Notes under the pieces: model-generated | Told to the model about the DNA's origin: nothing | Seen by the model: the letters and a program-made list of their open reading frames with translations, nothing else | Database searches by the model: none | Made by a program: the position numbers and the translations under genes | Source: Rhodobacteraceae bacterium EhC02 | GTDB lineage: Bacteria > Pseudomonadota > Alphaproteobacteria > Rhodobacterales > Rhodobacteraceae | Length of the DNA: 64,000 nucleotides | NCBI GenBank assembly: GCA_001650895.1 | Contig: LXYH01000004.1 | Location: forward strand, 1 to 64,000 | Direction: 5' to 3' | Shown: positions 29,396-39,485 of the stretch, in pieces | Position numbering within the stretch: the first letter of the stretch is position 1 | How the letters are laid out: each line of letters begins with the position of its first letter

Positions 29396-30799
29396 TTACC
29401 CCTTCAACGCCGCCTTGACCCGTGCCGCGAAATCCTCGCCGCGTTTCTCGAAGTTGTCGTATTGGTCGAAACTGGCCGCCGCCGGGGCCAGCAGCACCAC
29501 CTCGCCCGGCTCGGCCTCGGCCATGGCGCGGGCGACGGCCGCCTCCATCGTGGTGCAGACTTCCGTCGCGATCTCGGGAAGTTGCAGCGCGAAACCCGCC
29601 GCCTCGCGCCCGATCACATAGGCCTTGACCACGGACCCGAGCGAGGCGCGCAAGCCGTCCAGCCCGCCCTCTTTCTCCAGCCCGCCACAGATCCAGCGCA
29701 CCTTGTCAAAGGCCGCCAGCGCCTTGGCGGCGCTGTCCACATTGGTGGCCTTGCTGTCGTTGACATAACGCACGCCACCCGCCTCGGCGATGGTCTGGCT
29801 GCGATGCGGCAGGCCGGGATAACTGGCCAGCCCCGCCTCGATCACCCGCGGCGCAAGGCCCAGCGTGCGGCAGGCGGCATAGGCCGCGCAGGCGTTCTGG
29901 TGATTATGCGCGCCGGGCAAGCCCTGCATGGGGCGCAGGTCGATGGCCGCCACCTGCTTGCCCTTGCGCCATTCGGCCAGAAACCCCTTGCGCGCAAAGA
30001 CGACCCAGCCCGGCCCCGACAGCTTGCGCGCGGCAGAGACACGGATCACGCGGTCGTCGGCGGGCCCTTCGGACAGCTGATCGGCCAGATAAAGACCTTC
30101 GACCTCATCCACGCCGATCACCGCCCGGTCCGGCCCGCCTTCCGCGAAAAGTCGGCGCTTGGCCGCGAAATAGCCGCCCATCCCGGCATGCCGGTCCAGG
30201 TGATCAGGGCTGAGGTTGGTAAAGACCGCCACATCCGGCGTCAGCGCGCGGGCCAGATCGGTCTGGTAACTGGACAGTTCCAGAACCACCACGCCCCCGT
30301 CACCCGGCGGGTCGATATCCAGCACCCCGCGCCCGATATTGCCCGCAAGTTGCGCCTCGCGGCCCGCCTGTTCCAGAATGTGGTGGATCAGCGCCGAGGT
30401 CGTGGATTTCCCGTTCGACCCGGTGATCGCCACGACACGCGGCGCGGTGTCGAAATCATCCCATTCCGCTACGGCCAGCGAGCGGAAGAAGAGCCCGATA
30501 TCGTTGTCCACCGGCACGCCCGCCTCGTAGGCGGCGCGGATCACCCGGTTGGGTTCGGGATAAAGATGCGGAATGCCGGGGCTGACGATCAGGCTGGCGA
30601 TGTCGTCGAAGGCGCCCGCTCGGGACAGGTCGCGGATCGTGAAACCCTCGGCCTCGGCCTTGTCGCGGGCGCTGGCGTTGTCATCCCAGCAGATCGGTTC
30701 CGCCCCACCCGCCGCAAGGCTGCGCGCCGTGGCCAGCCCCGACCGGCCAAGGCCCAGCACGGCCAGTTTCTGCCCCTCATGTCCGCGCACCGGAATCAT
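29396..30799 (-). CDS. murD: UDP-N-acetylmuramoylalanine--D-glutamate ligase
   Basis: A 467-aa Mur ligase adding D-Glu. The N-terminal domain has [18 protein letters not shown], the P-loop is [25 protein letters not shown]-type sequence appears as [12 protein letters not shown], and [13 protein letters not shown] and YVNDSKATN complete the pattern. The start overlaps the stop codon of a 44-aa ORF (ATGA). It is separated from the rest of the 3' cluster by the flavoprotein gene and a 178-base gap at its end. Confidence 0.96.
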   Translation of the reverse strand: MIPVRGHEGQKLAVLGLGRSGLATARSLAAGGAEPICWDDNASARDKAEAEGFTIRDLSRAGAFDDIASLIVSPGIPHLYPEPNRVIRAAYEAGVPVDNDIGLFFRSLAVAEWDDFDTAPRVVAITGSNGKSTTSALIHHILEQAGREAQLAGNIGRGVLDIDPPGDGGVVVLELSSYQTDLARALTPDVAVFTNLSPDHLDRHAGMGGYFAAKRRLFAEGGPDRAVIGVDEVEGLYLADQLSEGPADDRVIRVSAARKLSGPGWVVFARKGFLAEWRKGKQVAAIDLRPMQGLPGAHNHQNACAAYAACRTLGLAPRVIEAGLASYPGLPHRSQTIAEAGGVRYVNDSKATNVDSAAKALAAFDKVRWICGGLEKEGGLDGLRASLGSVVKAYVIGREAAGFALQLPEIATEVCTTMEAAVARAMAEAEPGEVVLLAPAAASFDQYDNFEKRGEDFAARVKAALKG

Positions 30800-30930
30800 G
30801 ACCTGCGTTCCTTCTCTTGCGCCGCAGCGCCCCGTTTTTCCAATGTCGACCGCAGCACTGATACCGTGATCGGTCCGATGCCCACCGCCAAGGCGCCCCC
30901 GTCACCGACAGGGCCACCGGCTGCGCCCAT
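30796..30930 (-). CDS. small hypothetical protein coupled to mraY and murD (44 aa)
   Basis: This open frame fills the whole mraY-murD spacer. Its ATG overlaps the mraY stop codon as TGATG, and its stop codon overlaps the murD start as ATGA, a geometry typical of coupled genes. The product is Gly/Ala-rich at first ([19 protein letters not shown]), has a short hydrophobic stretch, then a charged end ([14 protein letters not shown]). I do not recognise a family. A+T at third codon positions is more frequent than in the neighbours, so it could be a mere coupling leader rather than a functional protein. Confidence 0.45.
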   Translation of the reverse strand: MGAAGGPVGDGGALAVGIGPITVSVLRSTLEKRGAAAQEKERRS

Positions 30931-32012
30931 CAGCGCACTTTCAGCGTGGCCAGACCGATCATCGCCAGGATCAGCGAGATGATCCAGAAGCGGATCACGA
31001 TGGTCGATTCCGCCCAGCCCTTTTTCTCGTAGTGGTGATGGATCGGGGCCATCAGGAACACGCGCTTGCCGGTGCGCTTGAAGTAGAGCACCTGAATGAT
31101 CACGCTCAAGGCCTCGACCACGAAAAGGCCGCCGACGATGGCCAGCACGATCTCGTGCTTGGTGGATACCGCGATCGCGCCCAGCGCGCCGCCCAGCGCA
31201 AGCGAGCCCGTGTCGCCCATGAACACCGCCGCGGGCGGTGCGTTATACCACAAAAAGCCGAGGCCCCCGCCAATCAGACCGGCCACGAAGACAAGGATTT
31301 CGCCGGTGCCGGGGACATAATGCACATCCAGGTATTCGGTGAAATCGACGCGCCCCACCGCATAGGCAATCACGCCCAGCGTGCCGGATGCGATCATCAC
31401 CGGCATGATGGCAAGCCCGTCCAGACCGTCGGTCAGATTCACCGCATTGGCCGCGCCCACGATCACGATCATCGCGAAAGGCACGAAGAGGAACCCCAGG
31501 TTCAGCAGCGTTTCCTTGAAGACCGGAAAGGCCAGCTTGTTGGTCAGCGCCTCGGGATGGTACTGCGCCGCCCAATATCCCGCGATGGCCGCGACCAGCA
31601 GGCCCAGCGCCATGCGCACCTTGCCCGGCACGCCGCGCGTGTTCTGCTTGGACACCTTGGCGTAATCATCCGCAAAGCCGATGGCGGCAAAGGACATGGT
31701 GACGAAGAGCACGATCCAGACGAACGGGTTGTCCAGCCGCGCCCAGAGAAGTGTCGAGGTCAAGAGCGCGCCCACGATCAGCAAGCCACCCATGGTGGGT
31801 GTACCCGCCTTGACGAAATGACCCTGCGGTCCGTCCTCGCGGATCGGCTGACCCTTGCCCTGCCGGCGCCTGAGCACATTGATCAGCGGCCGCCCGAACA
31901 GGAAGCCGAAGATCAGCGCGGTCATGAAGGCCCCGCCGGCCCGGAAGGTGATATACCGAAAGAGGTTGAAGAAATCCCCCCCGTCCGACAGCGCGGTCAA
32001 CCAATACAACAT
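30930..32012 (-). CDS. mraY: phospho-N-acetylmuramoyl-pentapeptide transferase
   Basis: A 360-aa polytopic enzyme transferring phospho-MurNAc-pentapeptide to undecaprenyl phosphate to make lipid I. The family motifs are all present: [10 protein letters not shown] (catalytic Asp pair), [26 protein letters not shown] and [13 protein letters not shown]. About ten membrane helices are visible. The ATG at 32012 shares one base with the murF stop codon (TAATG). Confidence 0.98.
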   Translation of the reverse strand: MLYWLTALSDGGDFFNLFRYITFRAGGAFMTALIFGFLFGRPLINVLRRRQGKGQPIREDGPQGHFVKAGTPTMGGLLIVGALLTSTLLWARLDNPFVWIVLFVTMSFAAIGFADDYAKVSKQNTRGVPGKVRMALGLLVAAIAGYWAAQYHPEALTNKLAFPVFKETLLNLGFLFVPFAMIVIVGAANAVNLTDGLDGLAIMPVMIASGTLGVIAYAVGRVDFTEYLDVHYVPGTGEILVFVAGLIGGGLGFLWYNAPPAAVFMGDTGSLALGGALGAIAVSTKHEIVLAIVGGLFVVEALSVIIQVLYFKRTGKRVFLMAPIHHHYEKKGWAESTIVIRFWIISLILAMIGLATLKVR

Positions 32013-33457
32013 TACTCTGTCCCCTTGTCTGCTTGCGGCGCGGGATGGCCCAGTTTGCGCAGCGCGTCAACCACCAGGCTGACCTTGCTGCCCTTGGACC
32101 CTTTCACCAGCAGGATATCCCCCGCATCGACCAGACGGTGGGCGCGCGCGGCCAGCGTGTCGGCGGTTTCGGCCCATTCGCCACGCTTGGCCTGCGGCAG
32201 TGCCTCCCACAGGTGGCGCATGCGCGGGCCGACGCAATGGATCAGCGACAGCTTGGCCATGGAGGGCAGATCGGCCAGCCCTTTGTGCATCACGGCCTCG
32301 TCCTCGCCCAGTTCCAGCATGTCGCCCAGCACGGCGATGCGCCGGCCCTGCCGCACACGGCCCAGACCGTCGCGGGGTGCCGCGGCGGCCAGCACCTCGA
32401 GCGAGGCCGCCATCGAGGTGGGATTGGCGTTGAAGGCATCGTCGATCAGGTCGAAGTAAAGATCATCGCTCAGCGGATCCAGCATGTAGCGTTCGCGCGT
32501 GCCGCGCCCTGCGGGCGGCTCCCACTGGCCAAGGTCATTGGCTGCCATCACCGGATCAAGACCCAGCGCATGGGCCACGGCCAGAACGCCCATGCCATTC
32601 ACCGCGAAATGCCGCCCCGGCGCCTGCACCTTGAACAGGACCTGGCGACGCCAGGCGCGGCCATGCACCACGCTGGTCTGGTCGCGCAGCGTGATGTCGG
32701 TCACGCGGTGATGCACGCGCGGCGCCTCGCCAAAGGTGATGGTGCGCGCGGCGTGGCGTCTGGCCCAGTCCAGCAGGATCCCCGAGGTGTCCAGATCCCC
32801 GTTCAGAACCGCGACGCCCCCCGGCTCCAGCCCGGTCAGGATCGAGGCTTTCTCATGGGCGATACCCTCAATATTCTCGAAAGCCTCGAGATGGGCGGCG
32901 GCCACGATGGTCACCATTGCCACATGGGGCCGGGCCATCTGCGCCAGCGGCGCGATCTCGCCGGGATGGTTCATCCCGATCTCGATCACCGCGAATTCGG
33001 TATCGACGGGCATCCGCGCCAGTGTCAGCGGCACACCCCAATGGTTGTTGTAGCTGGCCTCGGCCGCATGGGTGCGCCCCTGCCCTGACAGCACGCAGCG
33101 CAGCATCTCCTTGGTCGAGGTCTTGCCGACCGATCCGGTCACGGCGATCACCCGCGCCCTGGTGCGCGCCCGCGCCGCGCGGCCCAGATCCTCCAGCGCG
33201 CGCAGCACGTCCGGCACGATCAGCAGCGGCGCATCTTCAGCCACATCATCGGGCCGGTGCGTGACCAGTGCCGCCGCTGCCCCCTTGGCTAGCGCCTGCG
33301 CCACGAAATCATGCCCGTCCCGCGCCGCCTTGAGCGCCACGAACAGATCGCCGGGCCGGATCGTGCGCGTGTCGATGGATACGCCACCTGCCTGCCAGTC
33401 GCCCGTGGTCTTGCCACCTGTGGCGGCCACCGCCTCGGCTGCGGTCCACAGGGTCAT
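32012..33457 (-). CDS. murF: UDP-MurNAc-tripeptide--D-alanyl-D-alanine ligase
   Basis: A 481-aa Mur ligase adding D-Ala-D-Ala, the product of Ddl, which lies in the same cluster. The N-terminal domain has [18 protein letters not shown], the P-loop is [14 protein letters not shown], and [15 protein letters not shown] and [10 protein letters not shown] are typical MurF segments. The ATG at 33457 overlaps the murE stop codon as ATGA, and its own TAA overlaps the mraY start. Confidence 0.97.
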   Translation of the reverse strand: MTLWTAAEAVAATGGKTTGDWQAGGVSIDTRTIRPGDLFVALKAARDGHDFVAQALAKGAAAALVTHRPDDVAEDAPLLIVPDVLRALEDLGRAARARTRARVIAVTGSVGKTSTKEMLRCVLSGQGRTHAAEASYNNHWGVPLTLARMPVDTEFAVIEIGMNHPGEIAPLAQMARPHVAMVTIVAAAHLEAFENIEGIAHEKASILTGLEPGGVAVLNGDLDTSGILLDWARRHAARTITFGEAPRVHHRVTDITLRDQTSVVHGRAWRRQVLFKVQAPGRHFAVNGMGVLAVAHALGLDPVMAANDLGQWEPPAGRGTRERYMLDPLSDDLYFDLIDDAFNANPTSMAASLEVLAAAAPRDGLGRVRQGRRIAVLGDMLELGEDEAVMHKGLADLPSMAKLSLIHCVGPRMRHLWEALPQAKRGEWAETADTLAARAHRLVDAGDILLVKGSKGSKVSLVVDALRKLGHPAPQADKGTE

Positions 33458-34950
33458 GCCAGCCTCCCGTCCAGGGCGGCCACCGCCATGCTGGCCTGTT
33501 CCACATCGTCGAAGGGCAGCACCATGTCGCCCACGGTCTGCCCGGTCTCATGCCCCTTGCCCGCGATCAGCAGCGCATCGCCCGGACCAAGGGCCGCGAC
33601 CCCGCGCAGGATCGCCTCGGCCCGGTCGCCGACCTCCTGCACATGGGCGCGCGCATCCTCGGGGATGCCGGACAGAACCGCCGCGCGAATGGCCGCCGGA
33701 TCCTCGGAGCGCGGATTGTCATCGGTCACGATCACCGCATCGGCATGCGCCGCCGCCGCCGCCCCCATCAGGGGCCGCTTGGTGGTGTCGCGATCGCCGC
33801 CCGCGCCGACGATGGCGATCAGCCGGCCCATCACATGCGGGCGCATCGCCCTGAGGGCCGTGGCCACCGCATCTGGCGTATGCGCGTAATCGACAAAGAC
33901 CGCTGCCCCATTGGTGCGCGTGGCCGCAAGCTGCATCCGCCCGCGCACCGTGCCCATATGCGGCAGCGTCTCGAACACCCGGTCGGGATCGGCCCCGCAG
34001 GCGATGACCAGCCCCACCGCGACAAGCACATTCTCGGCCTGAAATCCGCCCAGAAGCGCAAGGTCGGCGCTGTAGGTTTTTCCGCGAAACCGGCACAGGA
34101 TCGTCTGCCCCGTGGCATCGAAGCGTTGCGAGACCAGTTGTAGATCGGCCCCGTCGCGGCGGCCCACGGTGATGACCTCCTGCCCGCGGGTGCGCGCCAC
34201 ATTGGCCATATCCATGCCGCGACTGTCATCGACATTGATCACCGCCGTGCCATCCACCCCGAGGACACGGGCGAAAAGCCCCGCCTTTGCATTGAAATAG
34301 TCTGCAAAATCAGCGTGATAATCCAGATGATCCTGGGTCAGGTTGGTAAAGCCCGCAGCCCGCAGATGCACCCCGTCAAGACGCCGCTGGGCCAGACCAT
34401 GGCTTGAGGCCTCCATCGCCGCATGGGTCACGCCCGCGGCGGCGGCCTGCGCCAGAACGCGGTGCAGGGTGATCGGCTCGGGCGTGGTATGGCGCAGCGG
34501 GGCTTCATACGCGCCCTCGACCCCGGTGGTGCCGAGGTTCACGGCGGCAAGGTCCATCTCCTCCCAGATCTGGCGGGTGAAGGTCGCCACGGATGTCTTG
34601 CCGTTGGTGCCGGTCACGGCCACCATCGTGGCGGGCTGCGCCCCGAACCACAGGGCCGCGGCGCAGGCCAGCGCCTGGCGCGGGTCCTCGACCACGACCA
34701 GCGCCGCATCGGAAGCCGCCAGCTTATCGGCGGCCAGACGCGCGCCTTCCGCATCGGTCAGGATGGCGGTCGCGCCCTGCGCCAGCGCCGTCGGAATGAA
34801 GGACGCGCCATGCACGCGTGTGCCCGGAAGGGCCGCGAAAAGGGTGCCCGCGCGCACCTCGCGGCTATCCACGGCCAGGCCCGTGATCTGCGCATCGCGC
34901 CCGGATTTGGCGGTCAGGCCAAGCTGCGCCAATGATTTTGCCTGCCCCAC
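33454..34950 (-). CDS. murE: UDP-MurNAc-L-Ala-D-Glu--meso-DAP ligase (GTG start)
   Basis: A 498-aa Mur ligase. The P-loop is VTGTNGKTSVATF. The DNPR motif (VTDDNPRSEDP, about residue 410) marks the meso-diaminopimelate-adding type, as expected in a Gram-negative bacterium. The N-terminal AVDSREVRAGTLFAALPG is the substrate-binding segment. The first codon is GTG at 34950; no ATG occurs before the conserved sequence. It follows ftsI by 23 bases and overlaps murF. Confidence 0.96.
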   Translation of the reverse strand: MGQAKSLAQLGLTAKSGRDAQITGLAVDSREVRAGTLFAALPGTRVHGASFIPTALAQGATAILTDAEGARLAADKLAASDAALVVVEDPRQALACAAALWFGAQPATMVAVTGTNGKTSVATFTRQIWEEMDLAAVNLGTTGVEGAYEAPLRHTTPEPITLHRVLAQAAAAGVTHAAMEASSHGLAQRRLDGVHLRAAGFTNLTQDHLDYHADFADYFNAKAGLFARVLGVDGTAVINVDDSRGMDMANVARTRGQEVITVGRRDGADLQLVSQRFDATGQTILCRFRGKTYSADLALLGGFQAENVLVAVGLVIACGADPDRVFETLPHMGTVRGRMQLAATRTNGAAVFVDYAHTPDAVATALRAMRPHVMGRLIAIVGAGGDRDTTKRPLMGAAAAAHADAVIVTDDNPRSEDPAAIRAAVLSGIPEDARAHVQEVGDRAEAILRGVAALGPGDALLIAGKGHETGQTVGDMVLPFDDVEQASMAVAALDGRLA

Positions 34951-34973
34951 CCGATACCCCTGCGCGTCGCGTC

Positions 34974-36758
34974 TCAGTTTGATGTCAGCGTTATACCAGT
35001 CAATTCGGCCGGTTCAATCTCGGGGCGCAGGCCCAGCAAGGGGGCCACGCGGCGGATCACCTCGGCGGCGACGGGCACGGCGGTCCAGCCAGCGGTGCGG
35101 CGCGGCTCGGAGCCCGATGTCTCGACCGCCTCGTCCAGTGTCACGATCAGCACATACTTGGGATCATGCGCGGGAAAGGTCGCGGCAAAGGTCGCCAGAA
35201 CCTTGTCCGTCTCGTAACCGCGCCCGTCGATGCGCGGCTTGTCGGCGCTGCCGGTCTTGCCGCCCACCGCATAGCCCGGCACCTCGCCAAAGCTGGCGGT
35301 GCCCTGGCTGACCGTCAGGCGCAGCATGCGGCGCAGCTGTTCGGATGTCTTTTCCGAGATGACGCGCGCCCCGAATTGCGGCCCGTCCTGTTTAAGCAGC
35401 GTGGGTTCCACCCGAGTGCCGCCATTTACCATCGTGGCATAAGCCGCAGCCAGGTGCAGCGGCGTGGCCGAGATGCCGTGACCGTAGGAAATGGTCATCG
35501 TCGACAGTTCCGACCAGCGCGGCGGCAGCAGCGGACGGCCGCCGCGGGCCTCGACCATCTCGAACTTTGTGGTCTCCAGCAGGCCAAGCTGGCCCAGGAA
35601 ATCGCGCTGACGCTCTGCGCCGATCTCGATCGCGATGCGCGCAGTGCCCACGTTCGAGGATTTCTCGATCACCTTGGACACGGTCAGTTCCGGGCCATAG
35701 TTGCGGAAATCGCTGATCCGGTGGCGGCCCCATGTCATCGGGGACTTGGTGTTGATGATCGTGTCGGGCGTGACCATCCCCAGTTCCAGCGCCTGGGCGA
35801 CGGTGAAGATCTTGAAGGTCGATCCCAGCTCGTAGACCCCCTGCACCACACGGTTGAAGAGCGGGCTGTCATCGGGGCGGCCCTGCGTGGGCGGTGCGGG
35901 GCGGTCGTTGGGGTCGAAATCGGGCAATGAGGCGATCGAGATCACCTCGCCCGTGTGCACATCCATCAGCACGGCGGCCGCACCCTTGGCGTTCAGCAGG
36001 CGCATGCCGCCCAACAGCACCTCTTCGGTGGCCGCCTGGATCGTCAGGTCCAGCGACAATTCCAGCGGCTTGCTGGCCCGCGCGGGATCGCGCAGCTGCT
36101 CGTCGAACTGCCGCTCGACGCCCGCCACGCCGATCACCTCGGCGGCATGCACACCCTCGCGGCCGAAACCGGCCCCGCCCAGCACATGCGCGGCAAGCCG
36201 GCCATTGGGATAAAGCCGCATGTCGCGCGGCCCGAACAAAAGACCCGGATCGCCGATATCATGCACGGCCTGGCGCTGTTCGGGGCTGAGGCGGCGCTTG
36301 ATCCACAGGAACTTGCGCGTGCCGGTGAAATCCTGGATCAGCCTGTCGCGGTCCAGATCGGGGAAGATGCGCGCAAGCTCGGTCGCGGCATGTTCGGGGT
36401 CGATCATCTGCGGCGGCTGGGCATAAAGCGAATAGGTTTCAAGGTTCGTGGCCAGCACCCGGCCCTGCCGGTCGACGATATCGGCGCGCAGCGCCTCGAT
36501 CTCGGCGCCGGCGGCACTGGCGCGCGGCTCTGACGGCTCGGAGGCAGCCAGAAGGCCCATGCGCGCCCCCACCATCGTGAAGGCGCAGACGAACAGCACA
36601 CCCAGCACCAGCAAGCGCCCTTCGGCGCGGCTGCGGGCACGGTCGCGCATTTCCTCGTGGCGCAGGCGCAGGTTCTCGCGCTCGATCGCGTCGGGGTTTT
36701 CCCCCTTGGCGCGGGCTTCAAGAACGCGGGCCAGAGGGCGCAGCGGTGTGCGGATCAT
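34974..36758 (-). CDS. ftsI: septal transpeptidase FtsI (PBP3)
   Basis: A 594-aa class B penicillin-binding protein. A basic cytoplasmic N-terminus, rich in Arg and Glu, precedes one membrane helix (LLVLGVLFVCAFTMVGA, about 50-66). A PBP dimerisation domain follows, then the transpeptidase domain with S-T-F-K at about 309-312, SSN in EKSSNVGTARI, and KTG in GGKTGSADK near 497. It cross-links septal peptidoglycan with FtsW. The start overlaps the ftsL stop codon as ATGA. Confidence 0.97.
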   Translation of the reverse strand: MIRTPLRPLARVLEARAKGENPDAIERENLRLRHEEMRDRARSRAEGRLLVLGVLFVCAFTMVGARMGLLAASEPSEPRASAAGAEIEALRADIVDRQGRVLATNLETYSLYAQPPQMIDPEHAATELARIFPDLDRDRLIQDFTGTRKFLWIKRRLSPEQRQAVHDIGDPGLLFGPRDMRLYPNGRLAAHVLGGAGFGREGVHAAEVIGVAGVERQFDEQLRDPARASKPLELSLDLTIQAATEEVLLGGMRLLNAKGAAAVLMDVHTGEVISIASLPDFDPNDRPAPPTQGRPDDSPLFNRVVQGVYELGSTFKIFTVAQALELGMVTPDTIINTKSPMTWGRHRISDFRNYGPELTVSKVIEKSSNVGTARIAIEIGAERQRDFLGQLGLLETTKFEMVEARGGRPLLPPRWSELSTMTISYGHGISATPLHLAAAYATMVNGGTRVEPTLLKQDGPQFGARVISEKTSEQLRRMLRLTVSQGTASFGEVPGYAVGGKTGSADKPRIDGRGYETDKVLATFAATFPAHDPKYVLIVTLDEAVETSGSEPRRTAGWTAVPVAAEVIRRVAPLLGLRPEIEPAELTGITLTSN

Positions 36759-37105
36759 GGCCGGGCCTCCATGCTGGACACTTCGATCGGATCGGTGATC
36801 GGCAGGAAACCTTCCTCGGCGATGGGAAAGGCCACCTGGTCGATCCGCCCGAACTGTTCGGGGGCCATCGGCATCAGGCCGAGGCTGTCAAAGTTCAGAT
36901 CCGCAAGGTCGCGCAGCCGTTCAGGCCGGTTCAGATAGGCCCATTCGGCGCGCAGCACCGACAGGCGCGCCCGCGAGTCGCGGATTTCGCGCTGCAATTG
37001 TTCGGTCACGTCCAGGGCCTGCTGGGTGCGGTAATTCTCGCGGTAGGCCCAGAAGGCCAACCCGATCACGGCACAGGCCGTCAGCACGAACAGGACGGAA
37101 CGCAT
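36755..37105 (-). CDS. ftsL: cell division protein FtsL
   Basis: A 116-aa bitopic protein. One N-terminal membrane helix (SVLFVLTACAVIGLAFWAY) is followed by a leucine/arginine heptad coiled coil (VTEQLQREIRDSRARLSVLRAEWAYL region) and the family motif RPERLRDLA. FtsL assembles with FtsB and FtsQ and activates FtsWI. It is identified mainly by size, topology and position between rsmH and ftsI. Confidence 0.93.
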   Translation of the reverse strand: MRSVLFVLTACAVIGLAFWAYRENYRTQQALDVTEQLQREIRDSRARLSVLRAEWAYLNRPERLRDLADLNFDSLGLMPMAPEQFGRIDQVAFPIAEEGFLPITDPIEVSSMEARP

Positions 37106-37106
37106 C

Positions 37107-38099
37107 TCAGAACTCTCCCTTGATCATCGGCATGCCCAGCGCGGCGGGGTCGGTGGCCCCTGCGGGGGCATCGGTACGGATCGCCACGCGCAGCTTGGCG
37201 CTGCGCGAACGCGGGTTTTCGGCCAGTTCCTGATCATCGGGGCCGATGGCCTTGCGCGTGGTCTGGGTAAATTGCGCGTCGGTTTCAGCCTCTTGCGGGG
37301 CATAGCGGTTGGCGCGCCCGGCAGTGCCGCTGCGGGCCTGCAAGAAGCGCTTGACCATCCGGTCCTCGATCGAATGAAAGGTCACGACAGCCAGCTTGCC
37401 ACCGGGCTTGAGCGCGCGTTCGGCGGCGGCCAGACCATTCGCCAATTCGCGGTATTCATCGTTCACGGCAATGCGCAGCGCCTGAAAACTGCGGGTCGCG
37501 GGGTGCGATTGCCCCGGCTTGGCGCGCGGCAGGCATTTCTCAATCAGGCCCGCCAGTTGCAGCGTGGTGGTGATCGGTGCCTCGGCCCGCGCCTTGAGGA
37601 TCGCACGCGCGATGCGGCGGCTGGCGCGTTCCTCGCCATAGTGAAACAGGATATCGGCGATCACACCCTCATCGGCGGTATTGACGATATCGGCGGCCGA
37701 GGGGCCGGACTGGCTCATGCGCATGTCCAAGGGGCCGTCCTTCATGAAGGAAAAGCCCCGCTCGGCCATGTCCAGCTGCATCGACGAGACCCCAAGATCC
37801 AGCACCACACCGTCCAGATCCTGCGCATAGTCGTCCATGCGCGAAAACACACCCTCGACCATCTCGATCCGGTCGCCGTAAGCCCCGGCCCAATCGGCGG
37901 CCATCCGGAAGGCCAGCGGATCGCGATCCACCGCGATCACCTTGTCCGCCCCCGCATCAAGCAGGCCGCGCGTATAGCCGCCCGCACCAAAGGTGCCATC
38001 CAGCCAGACCCCCGTGACAGGGGCCACCGCCTTCAGCAGCGGACGCAACAGAACGGGGATATGGGGGGCATCGGACGGGGTTGGCGCGGCAGCGGCCAT
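37107..38099 (-). CDS. rsmH: 16S rRNA m4C1402 methyltransferase RsmH (MraW)
   Basis: A 330-aa SAM-dependent methyltransferase modifying C1402 in the ribosomal P site. [10 protein letters not shown] at the start, then [16 protein letters not shown] (SAM motif I), [21 protein letters not shown]-like sequence (about 102-118), and [15 protein letters not shown] with [13 protein letters not shown] near the end define the family. It lies between mraZ, with a 3-base gap, and ftsL, with a 1-base gap. Confidence 0.98.
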   Translation of the reverse strand: MAAAAPTPSDAPHIPVLLRPLLKAVAPVTGVWLDGTFGAGGYTRGLLDAGADKVIAVDRDPLAFRMAADWAGAYGDRIEMVEGVFSRMDDYAQDLDGVVLDLGVSSMQLDMAERGFSFMKDGPLDMRMSQSGPSAADIVNTADEGVIADILFHYGEERASRRIARAILKARAEAPITTTLQLAGLIEKCLPRAKPGQSHPATRSFQALRIAVNDEYRELANGLAAAERALKPGGKLAVVTFHSIEDRMVKRFLQARSGTAGRANRYAPQEAETDAQFTQTTRKAIGPDDQELAENPRSRSAKLRVAIRTDAPAGATDPAALGMPMIKGEF

Positions 38100-38102
38100 G
38101 GC

Positions 38103-38606
38103 TCAATCCCCTTTCGCATTATCCAGATAGATGAGCGGATCGAAATCCTCGGGCAACTCGTCAAGCCAGGCCTCGGCGCGGGCCAGTTCTTCGGTCTCGT
38201 AGGTTTCGGGCTTCCATATCTGGAAAGTATCGCCTGCGGCGATGAAGAACGCCTCGTCCTCGATCCCGATCTTGGCGCGCAGCTTGGCGGGCAGCACGAT
38301 GCGACCGGTCTCGTCGACCGAGGTAGGGTAGGATTGCCCGTGGAACATCCGCTCCAGCATCTTGCGCTGCATGCCGCCACGCGGCAGCGCGGCGATCTTG
38401 GCGTCGACCTCGGCAATCGCCTCCATCGTGTAGCATTCCAGGAACTTGCGGCGGTGATCGCCATAGACGATGACCAACTCGGGGTTCAGCCCTTCGGTCC
38501 AGTTCGGATCGCCAGCCTCCAGCACACGACGAAACAGGGCCGGGATAGACACCCGCCCCTTTCCATCAACCTTGTGCTGGCTCTCGCCTCTGAACCTGCG
38601 AACCAC
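38103..38606 (-). CDS. mraZ: transcriptional regulator MraZ (GTG start)
   Basis: A 167-aa protein with two AbrB-like swapped-hairpin repeats: GESQHKVDGKGRVSIPALFR near the N-terminus and SYPTSVDETGRIVLPAKLR in the second half, each with the D-x-x-G-R motif. MraZ binds repeats upstream of its own gene and modulates the dcw operon. The first codon consistent with the family (VRRFRGE) is a GTG at 38606, with AGAGGG about 12 bases ahead. It is the first gene of the dcw cluster. Confidence 0.95.
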   Translation of the reverse strand: MVRRFRGESQHKVDGKGRVSIPALFRRVLEAGDPNWTEGLNPELVIVYGDHRRKFLECYTMEAIAEVDAKIAALPRGGMQRKMLERMFHGQSYPTSVDETGRIVLPAKLRAKIGIEDEAFFIAAGDTFQIWKPETYETEELARAEAWLDELPEDFDPLIYLDNAKGD

Positions 38607-39485
38607 TGTCCCGTGATCCCTCTGACCTGTCCCCCCGGAAAAAATCTGCCCTTTGAACGGAAAACGGCGGATTGAGCTGCTGCCACTGCCCAATCCGCCG
38701 CCCTCGTCCCGCCTAGCGGGGTGTCCGACTGCGCGCGCCACCTGGGGGGATGTCTGCTCGCTCGCGCGCCGGATCTCTTGGTTCGATGAAAGCGGGGCCT
38801 GTATGAAACCTGACTTGGGATTTGGTTCGGGGTCTTGGGTGCCCCTTATTTATCCCGTCCTCATCGTGTTTCCATGGATAGTATGGGAAATCATGGTACG
38901 CAACTAAAATCTTGCGCCGAAACCCACATGATCTTGTTCTCAAAGCCCTTGAAAAACAACATCTAGCCCAGTTTTGCCGGGCAAGACCACATCAAGTTGC
39001 GACCTTTCGACACCAAGGCACAATATCTAGATGTTCCGGCAATTCCGCACACCAGCCCATGAATTCCCAAAGTTTTCTGGTCCGATCCGCAGAACGGTCA
39101 AAAATCCCGGCCTGCAGGGGCGTTTGCCGGGGCAAGAACACCCGAGAACACGGATGATTCAACGGGAAATCCGTAAATTCCCGATGAAGTGATTCGTTTT
39201 GATGGCGGTGTCACCCCACCCATCGGGCCTTGCGCCGAGATGCCGTCCCATCAATTCCCATGACGCGCCGTACCTCTTTGAGCCGACGGCATGACACAGT
39301 GTCCCGGCGCCGTGGGGGCACAGCGCCCTTTGTCCTGTCGCCCGCGCCACGATTGCGCTATACATTCCTGATCGAAGGCAGTAAGGCCCAGCGCTTGACC
39401 AACCCTTCCCCCACCAATGACACGGGCGCCCCCGGTCGCGGAACCTCCCGTCCCGCTGCCCGCGCCCAATGACCCGAGTGATTGC
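38607..39485. other. long intergenic region between divergent mraZ and the DEAD-box helicase gene
   Basis: This stretch of about 880 bases has no convincing gene. Seen in it: a perfect inverted repeat at 38665-38700; an A+T-richer centre (about 38800-39080) that may carry the mraZ promoter (TTGCGT near 38900 and a TATCC-type -10 on the minus strand); and a small palindrome CGGGAA...TTCCCG at 39163-39183. A 34-codon hydrophobic frame at 38802-38907 (plus) lacks a good ribosome site. RNase P RNA, 6S and tRNA signatures were looked for and not seen. Confidence 0.6.
38665..38700. promoter_or_regulatory. 10-bp perfect inverted repeat upstream of mraZ
   Basis: CGGCGGATTG (38665-38674) and CAATCCGCCG (38691-38700) are exact complements separated by 16 bases, 59-94 bases upstream of the mraZ GTG. 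It could be an operator or an mRNA leader hairpin. It lacks a T-tract, so it is not a typical terminator. Canonical closely spaced TGGG MraZ boxes were not seen. Confidence 0.5.

Noticed and set aside
38802-38907. 34-codon hydrophobic ORF on the plus strand in the mraZ spacer
   Set aside because: It contains one possible membrane helix, but there is no good ribosome site and no supporting context, so it stays below the level for a gene call.
38607-39485. RNase P RNA, 6S RNA or another structural RNA in the long spacer before mraZ
   Set aside because: The conserved RNase P core segments and a 6S-like long hairpin were searched for by eye on both strands and not found.
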